A stretch of DNA of 7,222 nt, taken from Lachnospiraceae bacterium UBA6452. Its GTDB lineage: Bacteria; Bacillota; Clostridia; Lachnospirales; Lachnospiraceae. The notes under the pieces were generated by a model. It was not told the origin of the DNA and ran no database searches. It saw nothing but the letters and a program-made list of their open reading frames with translations. This document shows, in pieces, positions 1 through 6,350 of this stretch. Position numbers and translations under genes: made by a program. The stretch's first letter is position 1. The number at the start of each line of letters is the position of its first letter. The stretch lies in assembly GCA_002441865.1 (NCBI GenBank), contig DJNY01000024.1, positions 8,185-15,406 on the forward strand. Direction: 5' to 3'.

Positions 1-657
1 GAGATCTTTATCGTCGAGGGTGATTCCGCCGGCGGTTCTGCAAAAATGGCAAGAAACCGCCTTTATCAGGCAATCATGCCGATCCGCGGCAAGATCTTAA
101 ATGTGGAAAAAGCAAGTATTGACAAGGTACTTGCCAATGCTGAGATCAAGACGATGATCAATGCGTTCGGCTGTGGTTTTTCGGAAGGCTATGGCAATGA
201 TTTTGATATTACAAAGCTTCGTTATGACAAGATCATCATTATGGCGGATGCGGACGTGGACGGTGCGCATATCTGTACACTGCTTCTGACACTGTTTTAC
301 CGTTTTATGCCGGAACTGATCGCGGAAGGACATGTATATATTGCGATGCCGCCGCTTTACAAAGTGATCCCGGCAAGAGGAAAAGAAGAATATCTGTATG
401 ACGACAAGGCGCTTGCCAGATACAGAAAAACACATAAAAGCAGTTTTACCCTGCAGCGTTACAAAGGTCTGGGTGAAATGGATGCCCAGCAGCTCTGGGA
501 AACAACACTGGATCCGGAAACCCGGTATTTAAAACGGGTGGAGATCGATGACAGTTTCCTGGCAGACAGAGTCACGGAAAAACTGATGGGAACGGATGTA
601 GTGCCGCGTAAGGCATTTATTTATGAACATGCGGAAGAAGCATTATTAGACTTTTAA
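1..657 (+). CDS. parE: DNA topoisomerase IV subunit B (ParE/GyrB family), C-terminal part
   Basis: This is the 3' part of a type IIA topoisomerase B subunit, 218 residues ending in TAA; the 5' end lies outside the window, so the start is unseen. The protein is cytoplasmic and supplies the ATPase and TOPRIM half of the enzyme that passes one DNA duplex through another. Visible residues 6-15 are the TOPRIM motif [10 protein letters not shown], with the metal-binding Glu at 6. The acidic DADVD triad lies at residues 83-87, followed by GAHI, and the C-terminal signature QRYKGLGEM is at 152-160. About 213 residues follow the EGD motif, which matches the short Gram-positive form without the large insert of E. 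coli GyrB. Oddities are Met-Ala after the TOPRIM lysine, Cys at residue 92 where GyrB usually has Arg, and a few extra residues before NDFDI. I call it ParE rather than GyrB because the adjacent A subunit lacks a GyrA box. Family membership is certain; the ParE assignment is likely. Confidence 0.85.
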   Translation, partial: EIFIVEGDSAGGSAKMARNRLYQAIMPIRGKILNVEKASIDKVLANAEIKTMINAFGCGFSEGYGNDFDITKLRYDKIIIMADADVDGAHICTLLLTLFYRFMPELIAEGHVYIAMPPLYKVIPARGKEEYLYDDKALARYRKTHKSSFTLQRYKGLGEMDAQQLWETTLDPETRYLKRVEIDDSFLADRVTEKLMGTDVVPRKAFIYEHAEEALLDF

Positions 658-674
658 CCAAAGGAAGGACTTAC

Positions 675-2912
675 ATGAGCGAAAAAATCATACAGACGGA
701 ATATTCGGAGGTTATGGAAAAAAACTATATCGATTATGCGATGTCTGTTATCATTGCAAGAGCTCTGCCGGACGTCAGAGACGGTCTGAAGCCGGTACAG
801 AGAAGAACCCTGTACGATATGCAGGAGCTGGGGATCCGATATGATAAGCCGTATCGTAAATCCGCCCGTATTGTCGGTGATACAATGGGTAAATATCATC
901 CGCACGGAGACAGCTCCATCTATGACGCACTTGTTGTCATGGCACAGGATTTTAAGAAAGGACTTCCTCTGGTAGACGGGCATGGTAACTTCGGTTCAAT
1001 CGAAGGAGACGGTGCTGCTGCCATGCGTTATACGGAAGCCAGACTGCAGAAGATCACACAGATTGCCTTTCTGGAAGATCTGGATAAAGACGTTGTGGAT
1101 TTCATGCCAAACTTTGACGAGACGGAAAAAGAGCCTGTCGTACTGCCGGTCAAGATCCCCAATATTCTTGTAAACGGTGCAGAAGGTATTGCGGTCGGTA
1201 TGGCGACCAGTATTCCACCACATAATTTAGGGGAAGTGATCGATGCGGCAAAAGCCTATATGCGCAATGAGGAAATTTCCACACGGGAGCTTCTGCATTA
1301 CCTGAAAGGCCCCGATTTCCCGACCGGCGGCATAGTATGTAATAAAGATGATCTGGTTTCCATTTATGATACCGGAAGCGGAAAGCTCAGACTCCGCGGC
1401 AAAGTGGATATTGAAAAGGGAAAAGCAGGCAAGACCAATGTTGTGATCTCCGAGATCCCATATACAATGATCGGAATGGGCATTTCCAAATTCCTGCTTG
1501 ATGTAGCTGCCTTATCCGAGACGAAAAAGACAAACGATATTGTGGATATCACAAACCAGTCCTCCAAAGACGGTATCCGTATTGTGATCGAGCTGCGCAA
1601 AGATGCGGATGTGGATCACTTCATCAGTATGTTATACAAGAAGACCAAGCTGGAAGACACCTTTGGTGTCAATATGCTGGCGGTTGCAGACGGCAGACCG
1701 GAAACAATGGGGCTGAAATCGATCCTGAAGCATGTCATCGACTTCCAGTTTGAGGTCAATACAAGAAAATACAACAATCTTCTGCAAAAGGAAAAAGAAA
1801 AGAGAGAGGTACAGGAAGGTCTGATCAAGGCATGCAGCGTGATCGATCTGATCATTGAGATACTGCGCGGTTCCAAAGACCGGGCAATGGCGAAGAAGTG
1901 TCTGGTCGAAGGTGACACAACAGGGATCCAGTTTAAATCCAGAGAATCCCGCATCATGGCAGAACAGCTCAAGTTCACCGAAAGACAGGCAAATGCCATT
2001 CTGGAAATGCGTCTGTATAAGCTGATCGGACTGGAGATTGAAGCCCTCATCAAAGAACATGATGAGACAATGGCAAATATTTACCGCTATGAGGATATTT
2101 TATCCAGTCATGATTCCATGACTATGGTGATCGAATCAGAGCTTGACGATCTGAAGAAAGAATTCGGCAGAAAACGAAGAACTGTGATCGAAAATACAGA
2201 GCAGACCGTTTATGTGGAAAAGAAGATGGACGAAATGGATGTCTGCTTCCTGATGGATCGTTTCGGCTATGCCAAGACGATCGATCTGCCGACCTTTGAA
2301 CGGAACAAAGAGGCTGTACTTGCGGAAAATAAATATGTCTTCACCTGTAAAAACACTGGTAAGATCTGTATCTTCACCGATCTGGGGCAGCTTTACACCG
2401 TCAAGGTATCCGATCTGCCATTCGGAAAATTCCGTGACAAAGGAATTCCGATCGATAACGTCAGCGGCTATGATACGGCAAAGGAACGGATCATCTGTGC
2501 TGCCAGCCAGTCAGAGCTGAATCTGTACAGGATCGCTTTTGTAACGGAACAGGCAATGCTGAAGATCGTAGACGGCGGTGAATTTGATGTCAGCAAACGG
2601 AGCGTGGCAGCCACCAAGCTGCAGGACGATGACCGTGTTCTGCTTGTTGAAGTGATCAAAGACCAGCGCAACATGATCCTGCAGAGCAAAGAGGGATATT
2701 TCCTGCGTTTTGCACTGGAAGAGATACCGGACAAAAAGAAAAATGCGATCGGTGTCAGAGGCATGAAATTGGGCACCGGAGATCTGCTTGAGGAAGCCTA
2801 TCTGACACAGGCAATTTCTGACCGTAGCATCGTCTACAGGGAAAAGACGATCGAACTGAATAAATTAAAGCTGGGCAAACGTGACACAAAGGGTGTCAAA
2901 GTCCGGGTATAA
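675..2912 (+). CDS. parC: DNA topoisomerase IV subunit A (ParC/GyrA family)
   Basis: Complete 745-residue A subunit, the DNA breakage-reunion half of a type IIA topoisomerase that partners the upstream B subunit in chromosome decatenation or relaxation. The N-terminal winged-helix domain contains GKYHPHGDSSIYDALV at 72-87. The catalytic tyrosine is Tyr119 in AAMRYTEARL. In the quinolone-resistance region, Ser80 and Asp84 occupy the positions of E. coli GyrA Ser83 and Asp87, so this copy shows no classic resistance change there. The tower and coiled-coil region follows, with the conserved ILEMRLYKLIGLE segment near 443-455. A C-terminal beta-pinwheel starts near residue 515; its last blade contains NAIGVRGMKLGTGD near 709-722. 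I see no QRRGGKG-like GyrA box, which argues for topoisomerase IV over gyrase. The start follows AAGGAAGGA at 661-669 with 5 bases of spacing. The gene begins 17 bases after the parE stop, so the two are almost certainly co-transcribed. A second-copy GyrA is the alternative name. Confidence 0.9.
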   Translation: MSEKIIQTEYSEVMEKNYIDYAMSVIIARALPDVRDGLKPVQRRTLYDMQELGIRYDKPYRKSARIVGDTMGKYHPHGDSSIYDALVVMAQDFKKGLPLVDGHGNFGSIEGDGAAAMRYTEARLQKITQIAFLEDLDKDVVDFMPNFDETEKEPVVLPVKIPNILVNGAEGIAVGMATSIPPHNLGEVIDAAKAYMRNEEISTRELLHYLKGPDFPTGGIVCNKDDLVSIYDTGSGKLRLRGKVDIEKGKAGKTNVVISEIPYTMIGMGISKFLLDVAALSETKKTNDIVDITNQSSKDGIRIVIELRKDADVDHFISMLYKKTKLEDTFGVNMLAVADGRPETMGLKSILKHVIDFQFEVNTRKYNNLLQKEKEKREVQEGLIKACSVIDLIIEILRGSKDRAMAKKCLVEGDTTGIQFKSRESRIMAEQLKFTERQANAILEMRLYKLIGLEIEALIKEHDETMANIYRYEDILSSHDSMTMVIESELDDLKKEFGRKRRTVIENTEQTVYVEKKMDEMDVCFLMDRFGYAKTIDLPTFERNKEAVLAENKYVFTCKNTGKICIFTDLGQLYTVKVSDLPFGKFRDKGIPIDNVSGYDTAKERIICAASQSELNLYRIAFVTEQAMLKIVDGGEFDVSKRSVAATKLQDDDRVLLVEVIKDQRNMILQSKEGYFLRFALEEIPDKKKNAIGVRGMKLGTGDLLEEAYLTQAISDRSIVYREKTIELNKLKLGKRDTKGVKVRV

Positions 2913-2913
2913 A

Positions 2914-2919
2914 AGGAGG
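2914..2919 (+). promoter_or_regulatory. Ribosome binding site fixing the rsmD start
   Basis: A perfect AGGAGG lies 6 bases before the ATG at 2926. The same reading frame is open back to a GTG at 2881, inside parC. The strong site, together with RsmD homology beginning exactly at MRVIAG, places the true start at 2926. The site overlaps no parC codon other than the flanking stop region. Confidence 0.9.
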
Positions 2920-2925
2920 AATCAT

Positions 2926-3483
2926 ATGCGAGTTATAGCAGGAAGCGCAAGGCGGCTTCTGTTAAAGGCACCGCTTGGTGACAACACAAGACCGACAACA
3001 GACCGTATCAAGGAAACTTTATTCAATATGATACAAAATGAAGTACCGGGCAGTGTGTTCCTGGATCTTTTTGCGGGAAGCGGTGCGATCGGTATTGAAG
3101 CACTCAGCCGCGGAGCCGGTTATGCGGTTTTTGTGGAAAATGATAAAAATGCCCTGACCTGTATTGAGGAAAACCTGAAGCACACAGGGCTGGATGATAA
3201 GGCGGGCATTTATAAGCAGGATGTGTTTGTCAGCCTGCAGTCACTGGAATATAAATATGAATTCGACATTGTTTTTATGGATCCGCCGTATGATAAAGAA
3301 CTAGAACGCCGTGTGCTGGAATACCTGACGATGTCAAAGCTGATCCATGAGGATACTCTGATCATTTTTGAAGCATCTCTGGATACGGATATTTCTTATC
3401 TGGAGGATCTTGGGTATGAACTGATCAAAGAGAAAAAATATAAGACAAACAAGCATGTCTTTGTGCAGAGGAGCAAAAGATGA
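2926..3483 (+). CDS. rsmD: 16S rRNA (guanine(966)-N(2))-methyltransferase RsmD
   Basis: 185-residue cytoplasmic SAM-dependent methyltransferase (B. subtilis YlbH family), expected to methylate N2 of G966 (E. coli numbering) in the small ribosomal subunit. The N-terminus [10 protein letters not shown] and the [15 protein letters not shown] segment at residues 21-35 are RsmD signatures. The SAM-binding motif I is [18 protein letters not shown] at 47-64. The acidic motif II is at VEND, 70-73. The catalytic DPPY motif is at 119-122. The length matches the family. It begins 13 bases after parC behind AGGAGG and ends by overlapping the coaD start through ATGA (3480-3483), so translation of the two is probably coupled. 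The RsmD-CoaD pairing is widespread in Firmicutes, which adds contextual support. Confidence 0.95.
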   Translation: MRVIAGSARRLLLKAPLGDNTRPTTDRIKETLFNMIQNEVPGSVFLDLFAGSGAIGIEALSRGAGYAVFVENDKNALTCIEENLKHTGLDDKAGIYKQDVFVSLQSLEYKYEFDIVFMDPPYDKELERRVLEYLTMSKLIHEDTLIIFEASLDTDISYLEDLGYELIKEKKYKTNKHVFVQRSKR

Positions 3484-3977
3484 GTAGCAAAGCAATTTAT
3501 CCGGGCAGCTTTGACCCGATGACCTACGGACATATGGATATCATCCGCAGATCTGCTGAAATATTTGACGAATTAACGGTAAGTGTACTAAATAATGTAA
3601 ATAAAACTGCATTGTTTTCTGTAGAAGAACGTGTTAATATATTGAAAGAAGCGACAAAAGACATTAAAAACGTGAAAGTAGAGAGCTTTCAGGGACTTTT
3701 GATCGATTATGCACGTTCTAAAGATATTCATGTTGTGATCAGGGGACTGAGAGCGATCACAGATTTCGAATACGAACTTCAGATTGCACAGACGAACCGG
3801 AAATTATCAGGTGAAACACTTGATACAATGTTTCTGACTACATCTCTGGAATATGCCTATCTCAGTTCTTCCAGTGTGAAAGAGATTGCGAGCTTCGGCG
3901 GTAATATTGAAGCGTGCGTTCCGGATTTTGTCGCAAAACAGATTTATGACAAATATAAGGTGGCAGATAAGATTTAG
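3480..3977 (+). CDS. coaD: Pantetheine-phosphate adenylyltransferase CoaD
   Basis: 165-residue enzyme of the nucleotidyltransferase superfamily. It catalyses the penultimate step of coenzyme A synthesis, ATP plus 4'-phosphopantetheine to dephospho-CoA plus pyrophosphate, in the cytoplasm. The N-terminal [16 protein letters not shown] (5-20) contains the T-x-G-H ATP-binding motif at 15-18, and [20 protein letters not shown] at 87-106 is the conserved substrate-binding stretch. The C-terminal SSSSVKE at 129-135 replaces the more common ISSTxVRE signature, a conservative variant. The length fits the family. The start overlaps the rsmD stop by 4 bases and is preceded by GAGGAG (3468-3473, 6-base spacing). 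The gene ends TAG TAA in frame, the second stop also being part of the TAAGGAG ribosome site of the next gene. The segment 3581-3680 is unusually AT-rich, with about 26 G or C in 100 bases. Confidence 0.96.
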   Translation: MSSKAIYPGSFDPMTYGHMDIIRRSAEIFDELTVSVLNNVNKTALFSVEERVNILKEATKDIKNVKVESFQGLLIDYARSKDIHVVIRGLRAITDFEYELQIAQTNRKLSGETLDTMFLTTSLEYAYLSSSSVKEIASFGGNIEACVPDFVAKQIYDKYKVADKI

Positions 3978-3991
3978 TAAGGAGAATCGTT

Positions 3992-4609
3992 ATGAGTACA
4001 AAAATCGAACAGTTGATTGATGAGATCGAAGACTATATTGAAAATTGTAAATACGTTCCGTTATCCAATAATATGATCAAGGTCAACAAAGATGAGATCG
4101 AAGAGCTTCTTCGTGATCTCAGAATGAAGACACCGGATGAAATCAAGCGGTATCAGAAGATCATCAGCAATAAAGAAGCAATCTTAAATGATGCCAGACA
4201 GAAAGCGGAAGCACTGATCAATGAAGCTGCCATCCATACAAATGAGCTGGTCAGCGAGCATGAGATCATGCAGCAGGCACATGCACAGGCACAGGAGATC
4301 GTCGAGCTTGCCACACAGCGTGCGCAGGAGATCTTAGATAAGGCAACAACAGAAGCAAACGAAATGAGAGCTGCTGCGATCAGTTATACCGATGATAATC
4401 TTGGCAATGTAGAAGATATCTTATCCCATTCGATCGATATTGCGGCTTTCAACTACGAAAAGCTGATGACACAGCTGCAGGACTGCATTACGATCATCCA
4501 GAACAACAGGGCACAGCTGTATCCGGTTGATGAAATGGCACAGGTAGAGGCAGACAATAAAGCATCTGCTCCCGCAAAAACGACAGATAACGGCCCACAG
4601 CCTATGTAA
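3992..4609 (+). CDS. Uncharacterised clostridial coiled-coil protein downstream of coaD
   Basis: 205-residue acidic soluble protein of unknown function, with no signal peptide or membrane segment. Residues 1-45 form a short helical head (IEQLIDEIEDYIENCK, then a PLSNN turn and DEIEELLRDLRMKTPDEI). Residues about 50-130 are a long Ala/Glu/Gln-rich helix with coiled-coil spacing, including repeated A-x-E-I units (AQEIVELATQRAQEILDKA, 100-118). A second helical section runs from about 133 to 172, and a disordered Ala/Pro/Thr tail ends in GPQPM. The long helix resembles ATP synthase b or V-ATPase E/G/H stalk subunits and DivIVA tails, and from memory such proteins are often auto-annotated as 'ATPase'. 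I see no nucleotide-binding motif, so that label is probably misleading. The start follows TAAGGAG with 7 bases of spacing, 14 bases after coaD, so it sits last in the operon. From memory, related proteins lie next to coaD in other clostridia. A scaffold or cell-envelope role is only a guess. Confidence 0.85.
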   Translation: MSTKIEQLIDEIEDYIENCKYVPLSNNMIKVNKDEIEELLRDLRMKTPDEIKRYQKIISNKEAILNDARQKAEALINEAAIHTNELVSEHEIMQQAHAQAQEIVELATQRAQEILDKATTEANEMRAAAISYTDDNLGNVEDILSHSIDIAAFNYEKLMTQLQDCITIIQNNRAQLYPVDEMAQVEADNKASAPAKTTDNGPQPM

Positions 4610-5545
4610 TTAACGAAACAGAATATAAGAAACGATCACAGATATGCTGCATAGCAAAAGCTTGTGCAGCATATATTTTTTGCCCGAAAACGGTGTGTTC
4701 TGAAAAAGAGCCGTTGTCTGGAAGAAACAGCTCAGGCCGCCGAAAGCAAGACAGGCATGTGCCAGAACGATCGTCAGAATTGTGGACGGTACAAGCGCTT
4801 TGATACACAACAGACCGCCTGATATTTCAAGAACACTCTGTCCGGCAAGATAAAGACCTGGCTGTTTTGAAAACAAAAGCTCCGGCAGAATACGGAGTGC
4901 ATTAAAGAAGATCATATAACCGCCCAGAACAGTGATCTGCGTCAGCGCAGAAGAGATCGCATCCGGCAGGCACTGCAGCAGCGGCTTCATGACAGACGGT
5001 TCTGCCCGCTGCGCCGTAAGCTCCCTGTCCAGAACACGGCGATACATGGTATGACGCAGGAAAAGCCCATATAAAAGAGGCAGACCGTACATAACAAACA
5101 AGGACTTGCCTACAGAGGGCGTCGGACAGATCTGCCCGAGAACAAAGCCACAGAAATATGCAGGCCCGATGTTGTTGGTAAAGCTGAGCAGATATTCTGA
5201 GTTAGCTTTGGACAACCTGCCGCGCCGGTACAGATCTACAACACATTTTGCGCCCAGCGGAAAGCCGCACAGGAATCCGAAAAAGAGAACAAAGTAAGCA
5301 TCTGCGGTATTACGGAACGGTTTCAGGAAAAAGGAAAATGGCTTCATGAACCAGTAGGAAAGTCCGGTGGAGATCAGCAGATTCAAAAGAACCATAAACG
5401 GAAACAGTGACGGGATCATGTTCAGATACCATGTGTTAAGCCCGATATAGGCAAACTCAGCTGTTTTTTTGCTGTTACATAAAATACAGACAAGCAGCAG
5501 AAACAGAAAGCATACGGTCAGAAGGTTTTTCTGTGAAATTTTCAT
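4610..5545 (-). CDS. ylbJ: YlbJ-like polytopic membrane protein (sporulation-associated family)
   Basis: 311-residue very hydrophobic protein with roughly eight membrane segments (about 7-23, 43-62, 82-100, 121-140, 148-165, 198-218, 229-248, 254-275 and a last one near 290-310; boundaries judged by eye). LNTWYLNMIPSLFPFMVLLN near residues 36-55, GFPLGAK at 94-100 and SFTNNIGPAYF at 121-131 match the pattern of YlbJ and related nucleoside-recognition (Gate) domain proteins, where GNPAGAK and a FTNSSNP-type motif occur. In B. subtilis ylbJ follows rsmD and coaD and is needed for efficient sporulation; its substrate is unknown. Here the gene is inverted, and at about 311 residues it is shorter than B. 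subtilis YlbJ (roughly 400), so a paralogous Gate-domain protein is possible. I chose the ATG at 5545 over the one at 5557 because GGAG lies 6 bases before it. The stop abuts that of the convergent coiled-coil gene. Confidence 0.75.
   Translation of the reverse strand: MKISQKNLLTVCFLFLLLVCILCNSKKTAEFAYIGLNTWYLNMIPSLFPFMVLLNLLISTGLSYWFMKPFSFFLKPFRNTADAYFVLFFGFLCGFPLGAKCVVDLYRRGRLSKANSEYLLSFTNNIGPAYFCGFVLGQICPTPSVGKSLFVMYGLPLLYGLFLRHTMYRRVLDRELTAQRAEPSVMKPLLQCLPDAISSALTQITVLGGYMIFFNALRILPELLFSKQPGLYLAGQSVLEISGGLLCIKALVPSTILTIVLAHACLAFGGLSCFFQTTALFQNTPFSGKKYMLHKLLLCSISVIVSYILFR
4642..4681 (+). terminator. Rho-independent terminator of the parE-coaD-coiled-coil operon
   Basis: A perfect 10-bp inverted repeat, ATATGCTGCA (4642-4651) and TGCAGCATAT (4665-4674), encloses a 13-base loop that can add a short AGC/GCT pairing around AAAA. 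It is followed by A and six T (4676-4681). It lies 32 bases after the plus-strand stop at 4609. The layout fits plus-strand termination only, because the minus-strand side has no T-tract. It is embedded in the coding sequence of the convergent membrane-protein gene. The stem has only four G/C pairs, so its strength is uncertain. Confidence 0.7.
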
Positions 5546-5551
5546 AAACCA

Positions 5552-5555
5552 CTCC
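5552..5555 (-). promoter_or_regulatory. Ribosome binding site fixing the ylbJ-like start
   Basis: On the minus strand, GGAG at 5555-5552 precedes the ATG at 5545 by 6 bases. An upstream in-frame ATG at 5557 would add MEWF but has only AT-rich sequence before it, and its own codons contain the GGAG. This favours the downstream start and an N-terminus of MKISQKNLL. Confidence 0.75.
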
Positions 5556-5571
5556 ATAAATCAAATAAAAT

Positions 5572-5599
5572 AGTGTATACTAAAATAGTATTTTTATGA
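5572..5599 (-). promoter_or_regulatory. Candidate sigma-E-type promoter for the ylbJ-like gene
   Basis: Reading the minus strand, TCATAAA (5599-5593) and TATACACT (5579-5572) are separated by 13 bases. The mother-cell sigma-E consensus of Bacillus has an ATA-centred -35 and a -10 of CATACAnT. The -10 here matches at every specified position except the first, and the -35 fits the degenerate pattern, but the spacing is about one base shorter than usual. Transcription would start near 5565, giving a leader of about 20 bases to the ATG at 5545. Known sigma-E control of B. subtilis ylbJ makes this plausible. An alternative sigma-A-like pair, TTGCAT (5614-5609) and TACTAT (5590-5585), overlaps it. 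Confidence 0.4.
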
Positions 5600-5614
5600 G
5601 TAAAAAATATGCAA
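5585..5614 (-). promoter_or_regulatory. Alternative sigma-A-like promoter for the ylbJ-like gene
   Basis: On the minus strand, TTGCAT (5614-5609) and TACTAT (5590-5585) are 18 bases apart. Each is a partial match to the vegetative -35 and -10 hexamers (four of six for the -10). Initiation near 5578 would leave a leader of about 33 bases. It competes with the sigma-E-like reading of the same region, and neither can be preferred from sequence alone. Confidence 0.3.
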
Positions 5615-5615
5615 T

Positions 5616-5619
5616 AGGA
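5616..5619 (+). promoter_or_regulatory. Ribosome binding site fixing the rsuA-family start
   Basis: AGGA at 5616-5619 lies 8 bases before the ATG at 5628. An in-frame ATG at 5619 overlaps this site and has no ribosome site of its own. RsuA homology begins at MRLDKWLADAG. The 5628 start is therefore preferred and the extra MNQ is dropped. Confidence 0.75.
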
Positions 5620-5627
5620 TGAATCAG

Positions 5628-6350
5628 ATGAGACTGGATAAATGGCTGGCAGATGCCGGCGTCGGTACAAGAAGTGAAGTAAAAAATTACATCCGGAAAA
5701 AGCAGATACAGGTCAATGATCTGACTGTAACAGATCCCGGCTTTCAGGTAACGGAGCAGGACAGCATCTGTTATCAGGGCAGGCAGATCAGACAGCCTGG
5801 CAATGTCTATTATATGTTTCACAAGCCGGCAGGTTGTGTCAGTGCAACGGAAGACGCCGGCAGGACAGTGCTTGATTATTTCCCGGAAGCGGAAAGAAAG
5901 CATCTGATCCTCTGTGGCAGACTGGATAAGGATACGGAAGGCTTTCTGATCGTAACAAATGACGGTGCTTTTTCGCATCGGCTGATGAGCCCGCGCCACC
6001 ATGTGGACAAGACCTATTATTTTGAAGCGGAAGGGCTTCTGGCAGAAGATGCCGAAAAGCAGGTGTTGCAGGGTATCGATATCGGGGACGAAAAGCCGAC
6101 ACTACCCGCTCAGCTTGCGATTTCGGAGGCAGATCAGGAAAAGCAGACAGTCTGCGGGACGATCATTTTGCAGGAAGGGCGTTACCATCAGGTAAAACGC
6201 ATGCTTTTAAAGCTGGGCGTGAAAGTGACCTATTTAAAGCGGACTGCGATCGGAAGCGTTTTGCTGGATCCGTCGCTTGCAAAGGGCGCCTACAGAGCAC
6301 TGACAGAAGAAGAACTGAAACAACTGACAGGTGAGGATAATAATGAATGA
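5628..6350 (+). CDS. rsuA: rRNA pseudouridine synthase, RsuA/RluB family
   Basis: 240-residue cytoplasmic RNA-modifying enzyme that isomerises a specific uridine to pseudouridine in ribosomal RNA. The archetype RsuA acts on U516 of 16S rRNA. Residues 1-45 are an S4 RNA-binding domain (MRLDKWLADAGVGTRSEVKN). The catalytic domain follows, with the HKPAG motif at 65-69 and the catalytic aspartate at 100 in GRLDKDTEGFLIVTND (97-112). The RNA-binding EGRYHQVKRM motif is at 183-192, as in RsuA, and KRTAIGSVLLD near 204-214 is the conserved C-terminal strand. The length is typical of RsuA and shorter than many RluB or RluF proteins, so 16S U516 is the likeliest target, although the substrate cannot be proved from sequence. 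The gene diverges from the ylbJ-like gene across 82 bases. No convincing plus-strand promoter is visible there; the best -10 is TATACT at 5576-5581, without a good -35. It overlaps the next gene by 8 bases. Confidence 0.9.
   Translation: MRLDKWLADAGVGTRSEVKNYIRKKQIQVNDLTVTDPGFQVTEQDSICYQGRQIRQPGNVYYMFHKPAGCVSATEDAGRTVLDYFPEAERKHLILCGRLDKDTEGFLIVTNDGAFSHRLMSPRHHVDKTYYFEAEGLLAEDAEKQVLQGIDIGDEKPTLPAQLAISEADQEKQTVCGTIILQEGRYHQVKRMLLKLGVKVTYLKRTAIGSVLLDPSLAKGAYRALTEEELKQLTGEDNNE

Noticed and set aside
1616..2060. Two long minus-strand open frames opposite parC (about 140 residues each)
   Set aside because: They overlap each other and a strongly conserved parC region, are rich in Ser, Arg and Cys with no recognisable domain, and lack ribosome sites.
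2881..2925. Upstream GTG start for rsmD giving 15 extra residues
   Set aside because: The extension reads through the parC C-terminus, has no ribosome site and does not belong to RsmD; AGGAGG points to 2926.
4520..4609. Terminator for the minus-strand ylbJ-like gene within the coiled-coil gene
   Set aside because: Only 3-5 bp stems such as GCAGA/TCTGC could be found, none followed by a T-tract on the minus strand.
5546..5627. Plus-strand sigma-A promoter for the rsuA-family gene
   Set aside because: TATACT at 5576-5581 is a fair -10, but no acceptable -35 lies 16-18 bases upstream, so I did not list it as a feature.
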